Below, one piece after another: positions 56,168 through 64,000 of a stretch of DNA of 64,000 bases. The stretch lies in assembly GCA_900637705.1 (NCBI GenBank), contig LR134390.1, positions 1,550,001 through 1,614,000 on the forward strand, written 5' to 3'. The stretch is from Fusobacterium varium. GTDB taxonomy: Bacteria > Fusobacteriota > Fusobacteriia > Fusobacteriales > Fusobacteriaceae. Every line of letters begins with the position of its first letter. Positions within the stretch are counted from its first letter, which is position 1. The notes beneath the pieces are model-generated. The model was not told the origin of the DNA, searched no databases, and worked only from the letters and a program-made list of their open reading frames with translations. The position numbers and the translations under genes are program-made.

Positions 56168-57137
56168 AATAATATGTCTTAGTATTCTTATACTTTCACT
56201 TATAGCTTTTGCTACTTCTTTTAACAAAACTCAAGCTTACTACTATAACAGCAAGGGAAACTCTTTCTTCAAAGAAATGAAATTTCAGGAAGCTCGAGAT
56301 GAATACAATAAGTCTTTAAAAATAAAAGAAAATAATGAAGTTAGGAATAATATTATAAAATCTCTCTATGAAGAAAAAAAATATAAAGAAATAACTGAAA
56401 CTCCTAGTACAGAATATTTTATCAGAGGAAATTCATATGCTTTTCTTGGAGATGAAGCTGTACAGCAGAATCCTGAAGAAGCAATAAAAAATTATAAAGC
56501 TGCTCTTGAAGAATATAAGCTTGCCATGAAAAGTTCTGATGATTTGAATATTAAAAAGAATTATGAAATAGTTCTGAAAAAAATTGAAAATTTAAATAAT
56601 AAACAAAATCAACAGAACCAGCAAAATCAAAATAATGAAAATAATAAACAAGACCAGAACAACGAACAGGATAAACAAAATCAACAGAATCAGCAAAATC
56701 AAAATAATGAAAATAATAAACAAGACCAGAACAACGAACAGGATAAACAAAATCAACAGAACCAGCAAAATCAAAATAGTGAAAATAATAAGCAAGACCA
56801 AAACAACGAACAGGATAAACAAAATCAACAGAACCAGCAAAATCAAAATAATGAAAATAATAAACAAGACCAAAACAACGAACAGGATAAACAAAATCAA
56901 CAGAACCAGCAAAATCAAAATAATGAAAATAATAAGCAAGACCAGAACAATGAACAAGATGGTAAACAAAATAATATTCCACAAGGTGGAGTACAGCCTA
57001 TAGACTCTAAAGATGATGGAAGAGAAGGAGAAGTCAGAGCCATTCTAAAAAGACTGGAAGGTAATGAAAAACAATCCTTTAAAAACAATGAAAGAGTCAT
57101 AAATATAGATACTGGAAATTCTAATAATAGATGGTAG
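56157..57137 (+). CDS. batC: TPR protein BatC with Gln/Asn-rich repeat region
   Basis: 326 residues. Signal or anchor segment (MKNKIICLSILILSLIAFATS), two to three TPR-like helices (YYYNSKGNSFFKEMKFQEARDEYNKSLKIKENNEVRNNI; AIKNYKAALEEYKLAM), then five 24-residue repeats rich in Gln, Asn, Asp, Glu and Lys (about residues 149-268), and a conserved end (REGEVRAILKRLEGNEKQSFKNN) also seen in other BatC proteins. Overlaps BatB by 11 bp. The repeat probably varies in number between strains. Confidence 0.85.
   Translation: MKNKIICLSILILSLIAFATSFNKTQAYYYNSKGNSFFKEMKFQEARDEYNKSLKIKENNEVRNNIIKSLYEEKKYKEITETPSTEYFIRGNSYAFLGDEAVQQNPEEAIKNYKAALEEYKLAMKSSDDLNIKKNYEIVLKKIENLNNKQNQQNQQNQNNENNKQDQNNEQDKQNQQNQQNQNNENNKQDQNNEQDKQNQQNQQNQNSENNKQDQNNEQDKQNQQNQQNQNNENNKQDQNNEQDKQNQQNQQNQNNENNKQDQNNEQDGKQNNIPQGGVQPIDSKDDGREGEVRAILKRLEGNEKQSFKNNERVINIDTGNSNNRW
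56601..56960. repeat. Five in-frame tandem repeats of 72 bp in batC
   Basis: Each unit starts AAACAAAATCAACAGAA and ends GAACAGGAT or GAACAAGAT, coding KQNQQNQQNQNNENNKQDQN and NEQD. Copies differ by only a few bases, so the repeats are recent or homogenised; length is a multiple of three, keeping the frame. Confidence 0.95.
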
Positions 57138-57146
57138 AGGTGAAAA

Positions 57147-58775
57147 ATGAAAAAACTTTTTAATCTACTGCTGTTTTTATTTATCAGCAGTTTTGCATTT
57201 TCTCAAATAATCTTAGATGTCAGCAACAGCAATCCATCTATAAATGAACCTATATCTCTACAGGTAAAATTTTTAGACAGTGACAAAAAAGATTATACAA
57301 TAGATGGAATAGAAAATTTCAAAATAGCTTCCAAGGGAAGTCAATCAAATTATTCCATAGTAAACGGTAAATCTACAAGTTCAAAATCAGATATATACAC
57401 TATAATTCCTCTCAAAGAAGGAAATTTTACTTTAAAAGTAAATGGAAAAAATGAAATATCAAATTCTATAAATATAGATGTTTCAAAAGAAGCAAAAATC
57501 AATGTTGAAGGTAAAATAACTCTTCAAGATAACTTAAAAGAAAAAAATACTTTTTATTTTGGACAGAAAATACCATTTGAAGAAAAGTTATTAACCACTG
57601 TTGCATTGAGAAATCTACAATATATAGATAGACCAAATTTTGGTGATCTTTCTGTAAAAGATATAACCCCTGTAAATAATAGAGGAGGTTATACTGAAAA
57701 ATATTTTACTGATGAAAATGGAAAAAGAGGACTTGAGATAATTCTTTATCAAGCTCTGCTACAAGCTAATTCTTCTGGAGAAAAATCAATAAAAGGAGGA
57801 TATGTTGCTGTAACTGAAAGTGGTCCTAATGACAGCTTTGTGTTTGGAAGTACTTCTGCTCCTGTATACTTAGGTGCCAAGGAAATGAATATAAATATTC
57901 TGCCTCTTCCTGCTGGAAAACCTGCTGGTTTTCAAGAAGTTGTCGGAGAATTAAAGGGAGATTATTCTTGGAATAATGATAAAATAAAATTTGGTGAATC
58001 TGTAGTTCTTACTTTAAAGCTCTATGGTGATGTCAATTTAGATATGCTTGAAAAAGTAGTGTCTAATAACATTCCTGACTTTAATATCTTTGAAAGCTCT
58101 AAAGAGAGTGGAGAAAAAATTGTAAATGGAAAATATTATGCTGAAAAAAACTTTGAAATAGCTTTTATTCCCAAAGCAACTGGTAAAATAAATATTCCAG
58201 CCATTAAAATTCCATATTTTGATACAACAGATAAAAAATACAAAGAATTTGAAGTCCCTGCAAAAATGATAGAAGTAACAGGTTCTTCTAATGGAACAGT
58301 CATTCCATCAATATCTAATGTTCCACCTGTAAATAATACTCCTGCTGTTGTGCCAGCTTCATCAGCACCAGCAGAAAAAATAGATATATCTTCTATCCCA
58401 GATTCACAGATAGAAAAAATTAATAGTGCAGATAACAAGCTTATGATAGGAGTCATAATTCTCTCAATACTGGAGGCAGCTATTATTATTTTTCTTATAC
58501 TAGATAGAAAAATATTAAAAAATTCCTCTATTCCAAAACTAAAACAAATGAAAAAAGCAAAAGATGATAAAGAGTTTTATAATCTTTATTGTGACCTTAT
58601 GAAAGAAAAATTTGATTTCAGTCCAAAAGCTCATTTGGAAGATAAGTTAGTAAAAAATGGAGCCAGCGAAAAAATAATTGAGCTGAATAGAGATATTGAA
58701 AAGAAAATCTATGCTCTTGAACCATTAGATAGAAATGAAATACTGAGAACACTGAAAAAGGAGTTAAAAGAATGA
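57147..58775 (+). CDS. batD: BatD-family protein
   Basis: 542 residues. Signal peptide (MKKLFNLLLFLFISSFAFS), several beta-sandwich domains (INEPISLQVKF, FGQKIPFEEKLLTTVALRN, ITPVNNRGGYTEKYFTDENG, KFGESVVLTLKLYGDVNLDML), a membrane helix near 433-452 (LMIGVIILSILEAAIIIFLIL) and a cytosolic tail. This is the BatD (oxygen tolerance) architecture. Starts 9 bp after batC. Confidence 0.87.
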   Translation: MKKLFNLLLFLFISSFAFSQIILDVSNSNPSINEPISLQVKFLDSDKKDYTIDGIENFKIASKGSQSNYSIVNGKSTSSKSDIYTIIPLKEGNFTLKVNGKNEISNSINIDVSKEAKINVEGKITLQDNLKEKNTFYFGQKIPFEEKLLTTVALRNLQYIDRPNFGDLSVKDITPVNNRGGYTEKYFTDENGKRGLEIILYQALLQANSSGEKSIKGGYVAVTESGPNDSFVFGSTSAPVYLGAKEMNINILPLPAGKPAGFQEVVGELKGDYSWNNDKIKFGESVVLTLKLYGDVNLDMLEKVVSNNIPDFNIFESSKESGEKIVNGKYYAEKNFEIAFIPKATGKINIPAIKIPYFDTTDKKYKEFEVPAKMIEVTGSSNGTVIPSISNVPPVNNTPAVVPASSAPAEKIDISSIPDSQIEKINSADNKLMIGVIILSILEAAIIIFLILDRKILKNSSIPKLKQMKKAKDDKEFYNLYCDLMKEKFDFSPKAHLEDKLVKNGASEKIIELNRDIEKKIYALEPLDRNEILRTLKKELKE

Positions 58776-58963
58776 AATATAATTATCTGACAATGGATAT
58801 AAATATTGCTTACAGCATGTTAAATATGAAATTAAGAGATTTTTATTCATCTATTGAAGAGCTATGTGAAGATGAAGGTGTAGATAAAGAAGCTATCATC
58901 TCACGTTTTAAAGATAATGGATTTATTTACAATACTTCTACTAATCAATTTACAAATATGTAA
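58772..58963 (+). CDS. DUF4250-type small protein
   Basis: 63 residues (MDINIAYSMLNMKLRDFYSS followed by IEELCEDEG). The N-K-LRD-Y-S-ELC pattern and the ending NTSTNQF match the small DUF4250 family of anaerobic bacteria; role unknown. Overlaps batD by 4 bp, so it belongs to the operon. Confidence 0.7.
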   Translation: MKYNYLTMDINIAYSMLNMKLRDFYSSIEELCEDEGVDKEAIISRFKDNGFIYNTSTNQFTNM

Positions 58964-59028
58964 AATGAAATTTAAGCATCTTTAATATATTTATCTTCTT
59001 AGATGCTATATTTTAATAATCAACTAAT

Positions 59029-59066
59029 AAGGATTGATTCCTGTAATATACAGGAATTGATCCTTT
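59029..59066 (+). terminator. Terminator of the Bat operon
   Basis: AAGGATTGATTCCTGTA pairs with the matching CAGGAATTGATCCTT arm, then TTTAATTTT. A weaker hairpin (AGCATCT/AGATGCT) lies just before it. Confidence 0.88.
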
Positions 59067-59265
59067 TAATTTTATCTTAATTCCTCCATTAAAATAATTT
59101 ATCTTTTTTTTATTTATGGCATTTTTTAATAATATTTACAGTATTCTGTTTAAAACTTTTTATTATTTTTTAATACTTATTATTTTATCGAAAATAAAAT
59201 ATTGAATTAATTAAAAAATCTAATATCATTTTAAAATTAATATTCTCTAAATATATAATATGTAA

Positions 59266-59294
59266 TTGAATTTTTTATATTTTTCTGATATAAT
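59266..59294 (+). promoter_or_regulatory. Candidate codBA promoter
   Basis: TTGAAT, 17 bp, TATAAT, with a 100-base untranslated leader. The rest of 59067-59404 is AT-rich; I saw no purine-riboswitch or other leader motif. Confidence 0.6.
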
Positions 59295-59404
59295 CCTACA
59301 TTGAAATAAAGTTTAGTATTTATATATATTTTCTTTTCTTATCTCTTTTGATATACCAAATTTTATTATGTTTTTAACAAAATAATATATATGAGGAGCT
59401 GAAA

Positions 59405-60658
59405 ATGAGTAACTTAAACAATCAAACGAACATTGAAAAGGATTCTGAATATTCTCTTTCTGCTGTTCCATCTTCAAAAAAAGCACAGGGATTATGGGCA
59501 GCAATGGTAGTATTGGTAGGATTTACATTCTTTACTCCCAGTATGACTGCTGGAGGAAATCTTGGTATTGGTATGAATATGACCAATTTCTTTTCTGCTA
59601 TGATTATTGGAAATGCATTTCTTGGGGTATACTGTGGAACTTTAGGGTATATTGGACAAAAAACTGGACTTACTCTTGATCTTCTTGGACATCATTCTTT
59701 TGGTACAACTGGTTCTTTCCTGCCTTCTGCACTTATAAGCTTTACACAAATAGGTTGGTTTGGAGTAGGAGTTGCAATGTTTGCTATTCCTGTATCTGGT
59801 CTTACTGGAATTCCTGTTTGGATTCTTATTGTTATCACTGGTATTATAATGACACTTACTGCATATTATGGGATAAAAGCCTTGGCTGTCTTAGGTTCTA
59901 TTGCTGTTCCTTTGATTGCTGTACTGGGAATTTTCTCATTAAACTGGGGAATAACAAAAGTTGGTGGATTTATGAATATCTTTCCAGAAAAACCTGAAGT
60001 ACCTCTAAGCCTTGCCACTGGTATAGCTATTGTTGTTGGTTCTTTTATTTCAGGTGGAACTGCAACACCTAATTTCACTCGTTTTTCTAAAACTGCAAAA
60101 ATAGCTGTTATAGCCACTGTAGTTGCTTTCTTTGTTGGAAACTCAATTATGATGATATTTGGTGCTGTAGGAGGAGCTGTTACTGGAGTTGCTGATATCT
60201 TTGATATACTTATTCTTCAAGGACTTGCAATTCCTGCTGTCATAACTTTGGGACTTAACATCTGGACTACTAATAATAATGCTCTGTATACTGCTGGACT
60301 TGGAGTTTCAAATATTACTAAAATACCTATGAAGCCAATGGTGCTTTTAGGTGGAGTAGTAGGAACTGTCACTGCTGTATGGTTATACTATAACTTCGTT
60401 GGATTTCTTAATTTATTAAGTGGTATGATTCCTCCAGTAGGTGCTGTTATTATTCTCCATTATTTTACTCACAAATCTGAATATGGAAATAAAAATTATA
60501 AATATAAAGATTTTAACTTTGCTGGTATTTTTGCTGTTATTGTTGGAGCTCTAATCGGTATATTTATTCCATGGGGAATAAAACCTTTAAATTCTCTTGT
60601 CAGTGCTGGTATAGTATTTATAATTCTTGACAATATGCTTAATAAAAAAAATAGCTAG
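59405..60658 (+). CDS. codB: Cytosine permease
   Basis: 417 residues, about 12 membrane helices. Belongs to the NCS1 nucleobase:cation symporters: YSLSAVPSSKKAQGLWAAMVVLVGFTFFTPSM, GGNLGIGMNMTNFF, TQIGWFGVGVAMFA, NIWTTNNNALYTAGLGVSNI. It imports cytosine. Ribosome site GAGGAG. The next gene is cytosine deaminase, 10 bp later, which fixes the substrate. Confidence 0.93.
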   Translation: MSNLNNQTNIEKDSEYSLSAVPSSKKAQGLWAAMVVLVGFTFFTPSMTAGGNLGIGMNMTNFFSAMIIGNAFLGVYCGTLGYIGQKTGLTLDLLGHHSFGTTGSFLPSALISFTQIGWFGVGVAMFAIPVSGLTGIPVWILIVITGIIMTLTAYYGIKALAVLGSIAVPLIAVLGIFSLNWGITKVGGFMNIFPEKPEVPLSLATGIAIVVGSFISGGTATPNFTRFSKTAKIAVIATVVAFFVGNSIMMIFGAVGGAVTGVADIFDILILQGLAIPAVITLGLNIWTTNNNALYTAGLGVSNITKIPMKPMVLLGGVVGTVTAVWLYYNFVGFLNLLSGMIPPVGAVIILHYFTHKSEYGNKNYKYKDFNFAGIFAVIVGALIGIFIPWGIKPLNSLVSAGIVFIILDNMLNKKNS

Positions 60659-60668
60659 GAGGTAATCA

Positions 60669-61904
60669 ATGCTTATTAAAAATATATTTATTGAAAATAG
60701 TAAAACTGCTTCTGATATTCGTATAGAAGATGGTATATTTAAAACTATCTCTTCATCTCTTGAAGCTCTACCAGGAGAAGAGGTCATAGACTGCACTGGC
60801 AAGTCTGCTTTTCCCCCATTCATAGAAAGCCATGTACATCTCGATACATGTCTTACTGCTGGAGATCCTGTATGGAATATGTCTGGAACTCTTTTTGAAG
60901 GAATTGAATGCTGGTCTAAAAGAAAAGAAAAATTAAGTAAAGAAGATGTTAAAGATCGTGCTCGCCGTGCTATAAAGATGCAGGCTTCTAATGGTATACA
61001 GCATGTACGTACTCATGTAGATGTTACTGATCCTACACTTATTGCCATGGAAGGAATGCTGGAACTTAAAGATGAACTAAAAGATTTTGTAAATATACAA
61101 ATAGTTGCATTTCCTCAAGAGGGTATATTAAGTTATCCCAATGGAAAGCAGCTTTTAGAAAATGCTGTAAAAATGGGAGCTGACTGTGTAGGTGCTATTC
61201 CTCACTTTGAATTTACTCGTGAATATGCAGTGGAAAGTGTTAATTTCTGTATGGAGCTTGCTGAAAAGTATGGACGTTTGGTAGATGTCCACTGTGATGA
61301 GATAGATGATGAACAGTCAAAAGGACTGGAAGTATTAGCCTGTCGTGCTCTTGAAAGTGGTATGAAAGATATGGTGACTGCCAGCCATACTACTGCTATG
61401 CATAGTTACAATAATGCTTATTGCAGTAAATTATTTCGTCTTTTAGGAATGAGTGATATCAATTTTGTATGTAATCCTCTTGTTAATACACACCTGCAAG
61501 GAAGATTTGATACTTACCCTAAACGTCGTGGAGTTACACGTGTGAAAGAACTTCTTGCCAATGGAAATAATGTTTCTATGGGACATGATGATATATTTGA
61601 TCCTTGGTATCCTCTTGGAGATGGAAATATGATGACTGTAGTACATATGGGACTTCATGTATGTCAAATGATGGGATATGAAGAAATTCTTAACAGTTAC
61701 AAACTTATTACTCATAATGCAGCACGTACTCTTCATCTTGGAAACTCTTATGGTATCAAGGAAGGAAATCCTGCCAGCTTTATAGTATTAAATAATGATA
61801 ATTTCTATAATGCATTAAATAAACAAAGTGAAGTATTATACAGCTTCAACCGTGGAAGACTTATAGCTTCTGCTGTTCCAGCAGTTAAAAAAATATTATT
61901 CTAA
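60669..61904 (+). CDS. codA: Cytosine deaminase
   Basis: 411 residues. Amidohydrolase fold converting cytosine to uracil and ammonia. Metal ligands: HVHLD (first two His), [22 protein letters not shown], and [14 protein letters not shown] with the last metal-binding Asp. Near the length of E. coli CodA (427). Second gene of codBA; ribosome site AGGAGG. Salvages pyrimidine and nitrogen. Confidence 0.95.
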   Translation: MLIKNIFIENSKTASDIRIEDGIFKTISSSLEALPGEEVIDCTGKSAFPPFIESHVHLDTCLTAGDPVWNMSGTLFEGIECWSKRKEKLSKEDVKDRARRAIKMQASNGIQHVRTHVDVTDPTLIAMEGMLELKDELKDFVNIQIVAFPQEGILSYPNGKQLLENAVKMGADCVGAIPHFEFTREYAVESVNFCMELAEKYGRLVDVHCDEIDDEQSKGLEVLACRALESGMKDMVTASHTTAMHSYNNAYCSKLFRLLGMSDINFVCNPLVNTHLQGRFDTYPKRRGVTRVKELLANGNNVSMGHDDIFDPWYPLGDGNMMTVVHMGLHVCQMMGYEEILNSYKLITHNAARTLHLGNSYGIKEGNPASFIVLNNDNFYNALNKQSEVLYSFNRGRLIASAVPAVKKILF

Positions 61905-61907
61905 AAT

Positions 61908-62191
61908 AAAATGAGGGTAATTTCTTATTAGAAATATAGTTTTAGAATTTTTAATTGGATGACTTAGAAATAGACATATGATTTTAAAATTTTCCAGTAG
62001 AAATATTTGTTATTAATTTTGTTCCTAAAACTAAAAACAGTAAACTCACGTTGTTCAAACATACTGTTTTTTACGTTTTATTCACTTCATTAATTACACA
62101 AATATTTCTAATTTCCAAATTCTTAAAATCTAATCTAGCTTTTTAGTCATCCTTTATCTAAAATTTAATCTAATTGTAGTTCCCTCATTTT
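61908..62191. repeat. 284-bp long fold-back element between codA and GNAT gene
   Basis: An imperfect palindrome: the outer ends AAAATGAGGG (61908-61917) and CCCTCATTTT (62182-62191) are perfect; inner blocks such as GGATGACT, AGAAATATTTGT and the central ACAGTA...TACTGT (62037-62067) are mirrored in order. It fills the whole space between the two convergent genes. It could be a MITE or a very long terminator. Confidence 0.65.
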
Positions 62192-62641
62192 TTATTTTAC
62201 AATATATATAAATTCCTGACATGGATAATCAAATACAGTTATGAGCCTTCCTTCTGAAAAACCAGCTTTTTTATATAATTTTCTGGCATTTTCTCCTTTT
62301 TCATCTCCAGCTCTATAAGTAATCACAGTCACTTTGGTTCCTAGTGGAAATAATGAAATAACTTTTTTCACAAGTTTTAATCCTATCCCTTTACTTCTAT
62401 GCTCTGGATTTACTGCTAAAAAACTAATTTCTTTTTCTTCATATGAGAAAGCCAAAGCTCCTACTACTTTTTCTCCATCTTTTATTACCAAAGTTTCTTT
62501 CTTCTCTATTTTCTCAATTAATATATTTTTATAACATTTTAAATCCAATCCTGGAAAATTTCCACTTACAATTTTTACAAGCTCTATCCAGCTTTTAAAA
62601 TCATTCTTTTCTCCAAATACAGCTTCCATAATTTTCTCCAT
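62192..62641 (-). CDS. GNAT-family N-acetyltransferase
   Basis: 149 residues. ISFLAVNPEHRSKGIGLKLVKKVI is the acetyl-CoA-binding motif A (R/Q-x-x-G-x-G/A); ARKLYKKAGFSEG is motif B. The substrate cannot be told; the short protein with a Glu-rich start fits small-molecule or peptide acetylation. It is 10 bp downstream of the aminopeptidase gene on the same strand, so probably co-transcribed. Confidence 0.85.
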   Translation of the reverse strand: MEKIMEAVFGEKNDFKSWIELVKIVSGNFPGLDLKCYKNILIEKIEKKETLVIKDGEKVVGALAFSYEEKEISFLAVNPEHRSKGIGLKLVKKVISLFPLGTKVTVITYRAGDEKGENARKLYKKAGFSEGRLITVFDYPCQEFIYIVK

Positions 62642-62651
62642 TTACTTTAGC

Positions 62652-64000
62652 TTATTTTTTCATAATTTCTTCTACTTCATAATAGTACTTAGGCATCTTA
62701 TCTCCCAATCTTCTTGCACCATCAGCAGTAATTACAAAATCTCCTTCATACCTCATTCCACCAAATCCAAAATATTCCTCTATTTTATCGTAGTTCAAAT
62801 ATTCCATAAATTTCCCTGCTGCTTTCCATCTTTTTACAAGTTCTGGAATGAAATATATTCCTGGTTCTATAGTAAATACATATCCTTCTTTTAATACTCT
62901 TGCAAGTCTTAAAGATTTTAATCCAAACTGCATATCCCTTGGAAAACTTTCATATCCTACAAGATCTTCTCCCAGATTTTCCATATCATGTACATCTAAT
63001 CCCAGCATATGTCCCAACCCATGTGGGAAAAATACAGCATGAGCTCCAGCTTTTACAGCTTCATCTGCATTACCTTTCATCAATCCTCTTTTTATCATTC
63101 CTTCAGTCAATACTTTTGAAACAGCTAAATGTACATCTTTGTAATTTATTCCTGGTCTTACCATTTCCTCTGCTTTTTCAAACATTTCTATCAATAGAGA
63201 ATACATATCTTTCTGCTTATCACTATATTTTCCATTTACAGGAAAAGCAGTTGTCATATCTCCACAATAACCTTCTTTGCTCTTTGCTCCACAATCAAGA
63301 ACAATCATATCTCCATCTTCTATTGTATTATCATATCCATGATTATGCAGAATATGTCCATTTTTAGTAAATATAGTAAAAAATGAAGTTTCTCCATAAT
63401 ATTTTTTTGTTACAGCTTCTATAGCTGCTACCACTTCATATTCTTTCATTCCAGCTTTTACAGTTTTCATAGCAGTAATATGCATTTCTTTTGTTATATT
63501 AACAGCTTTTTCTATTTCATCAATTTCTATTTGTGATTTTACATTTCTTTGCTCTATTATAGCTTTTATCAAATCTAAAGATGTGTATTCATCATACTTA
63601 AATGGATCCAACTCTAAAGCCTTGCTTAGCTTCATTATATTATCTGCTCTATATTGAGGAATTAAAAGAATTTCTCTTTTATCTTTTTTTAATTGAGCTG
63701 TAAATTTTTCAAACTCTGACATTTCAATAAAATTTTCTATTCCTACTTCTTCTGCATAAGTCTTAAGAAGTTTTTGTTCTCCCATCCACACTATATCATC
63801 TAATGTAAAATCAGTTCCAAATATATATTCCTTGTTATTGTCTATATCTATTACCCCTATCAAACTTGGAATATCCATTCCAAAATAATAAAGAAATGTT
63901 GAATCCTGATTAAAAGAATAACAGTTATCTTTATAATTTCTAGGTGACTCATTATTTCCTGGAAGAATCACTACCCCTTTTCCCAGATTTTTTTAAGTAC
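62652..64000 (-). CDS. pepP: Xaa-Pro aminopeptidase (aminopeptidase P), 5' end outside window
   Basis: At least 440 residues. Part of the N-terminal creatinase-like domain (VILPGNNESPRNYKDNCYSFNQDSTFLYYFG), then the M24 pita-bread catalytic domain with ligands in VVLDCGAKSKEGYCGDMTTAFP (two Asp), FFPHGLGHMLGLDVHD (His), FTIEPGIYF (Glu) and RYEGDFVIT (Glu). Removes an N-terminal residue before proline. At 63988-63994 the minus strand has seven A followed by TCTGGG, giving an in-frame stop; eight A would extend it upstream as LKKNLGKGVVILPG, as the family expects. Apparent internal start GTG at 63971 is therefore doubtful. Confidence 0.88.

Noticed and set aside
56551-57003. Overlapping ORFs in batC rich in Ile/Leu/Phe or Lys/Asn/Ile.
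   Set aside because: Alternate frames of the 72-bp tandem repeat; only the batC frame is linked to conserved flanks.
59067-59404. Purine or other riboswitch before codBA.
   Set aside because: No conserved core could be found in the leader; only a promoter is supported.

Overview
The window is very AT-rich and Gram-negative in character: four large type V autotransporters, an RND-TolC efflux operon, a FadA-type small adhesin and a Bat operon. Together with fermentative amino-acid genes (a 3-keto-5-aminohexanoate cleavage-type enzyme, asparaginase, aspartase) this points to Fusobacterium, probably one of the larger-genome species close to F. varium, F. ulcerans or F. mortiferum. The genus is inferred from gene content; no 16S or marker comparison was possible.

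Layout. (1) 1-19,250, minus strand: a surface-adhesin region. A FadA-like gene precedes a giant autotransporter cut by the window edge. Three related autotransporters follow. Two of them are each followed by an overlapping pair of small HU/IHF-like genes and a near-identical terminator. A 177-bp repeat with terminal inverted repeats sits upstream of each of the three. (2) 19,300-22,250, minus: a prophage replication remnant (DnaC-like loader, HTH initiator with a candidate internal origin, small phage-like genes). (3) 23,150-28,260, minus: a catabolic operon (BKACE enzyme, Na+/solute symporter with a cytosolic winged-helix tail, sigma-54 activator, cyclase-family hydrolase) behind a good sigma-54 promoter. 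(4) 28,450-31,800: secreted nucleosidase-family protein, pyruvate kinase, MipA/OmpV-like porin. (5) 31,800-38,300, minus: TolC-adaptor-RND efflux operon whose TolC carries an extra N-terminal periplasmic-binding-like domain. (6) 38,640-40,500: a stability/toxin region with two tandem structured-RNA units, each encoding a 36-residue hydrophobic peptide, next to hicAB. (7) 41,175-46,280: SDR, aroK, asparaginase, a hypothetical gene, aspA. (8) 46,530-51,520: sulfatase, Na+ symporter and ROK regulator, resembling the yidJ-yidK pair of E. coli. (9) 51,719-58,963: a Bat (aerotolerance-type) operon. (10) 59,400-61,900: codBA. (11) to the end, minus: a GNAT acetyltransferase and an aminopeptidase P.

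Most notable is the pair at 38,873-39,592. Its two copies have the same promoter, peptide and 5'-3' complementarity, but the stems enclosing the leader have changed sequence on both sides while keeping their pairing, and they end at the Shine-Dalgarno. This architecture resembles hok or aapA type I toxin mRNAs and may be an undescribed type I toxin family. Second is the autotransporter plus double-HU cassette together with the 177-bp element.

Quality caution: seven genes (autotransporter 2, MipA-like, a hypothetical at 41.2-41.7 kb, SDR, the gene after asparaginase, ROK, aminopeptidase P) are each broken by one missing A in an A-run. Either the assembly under-calls homopolymers or some of these are slippage-controlled; the number and spread favour sequencing error for most.
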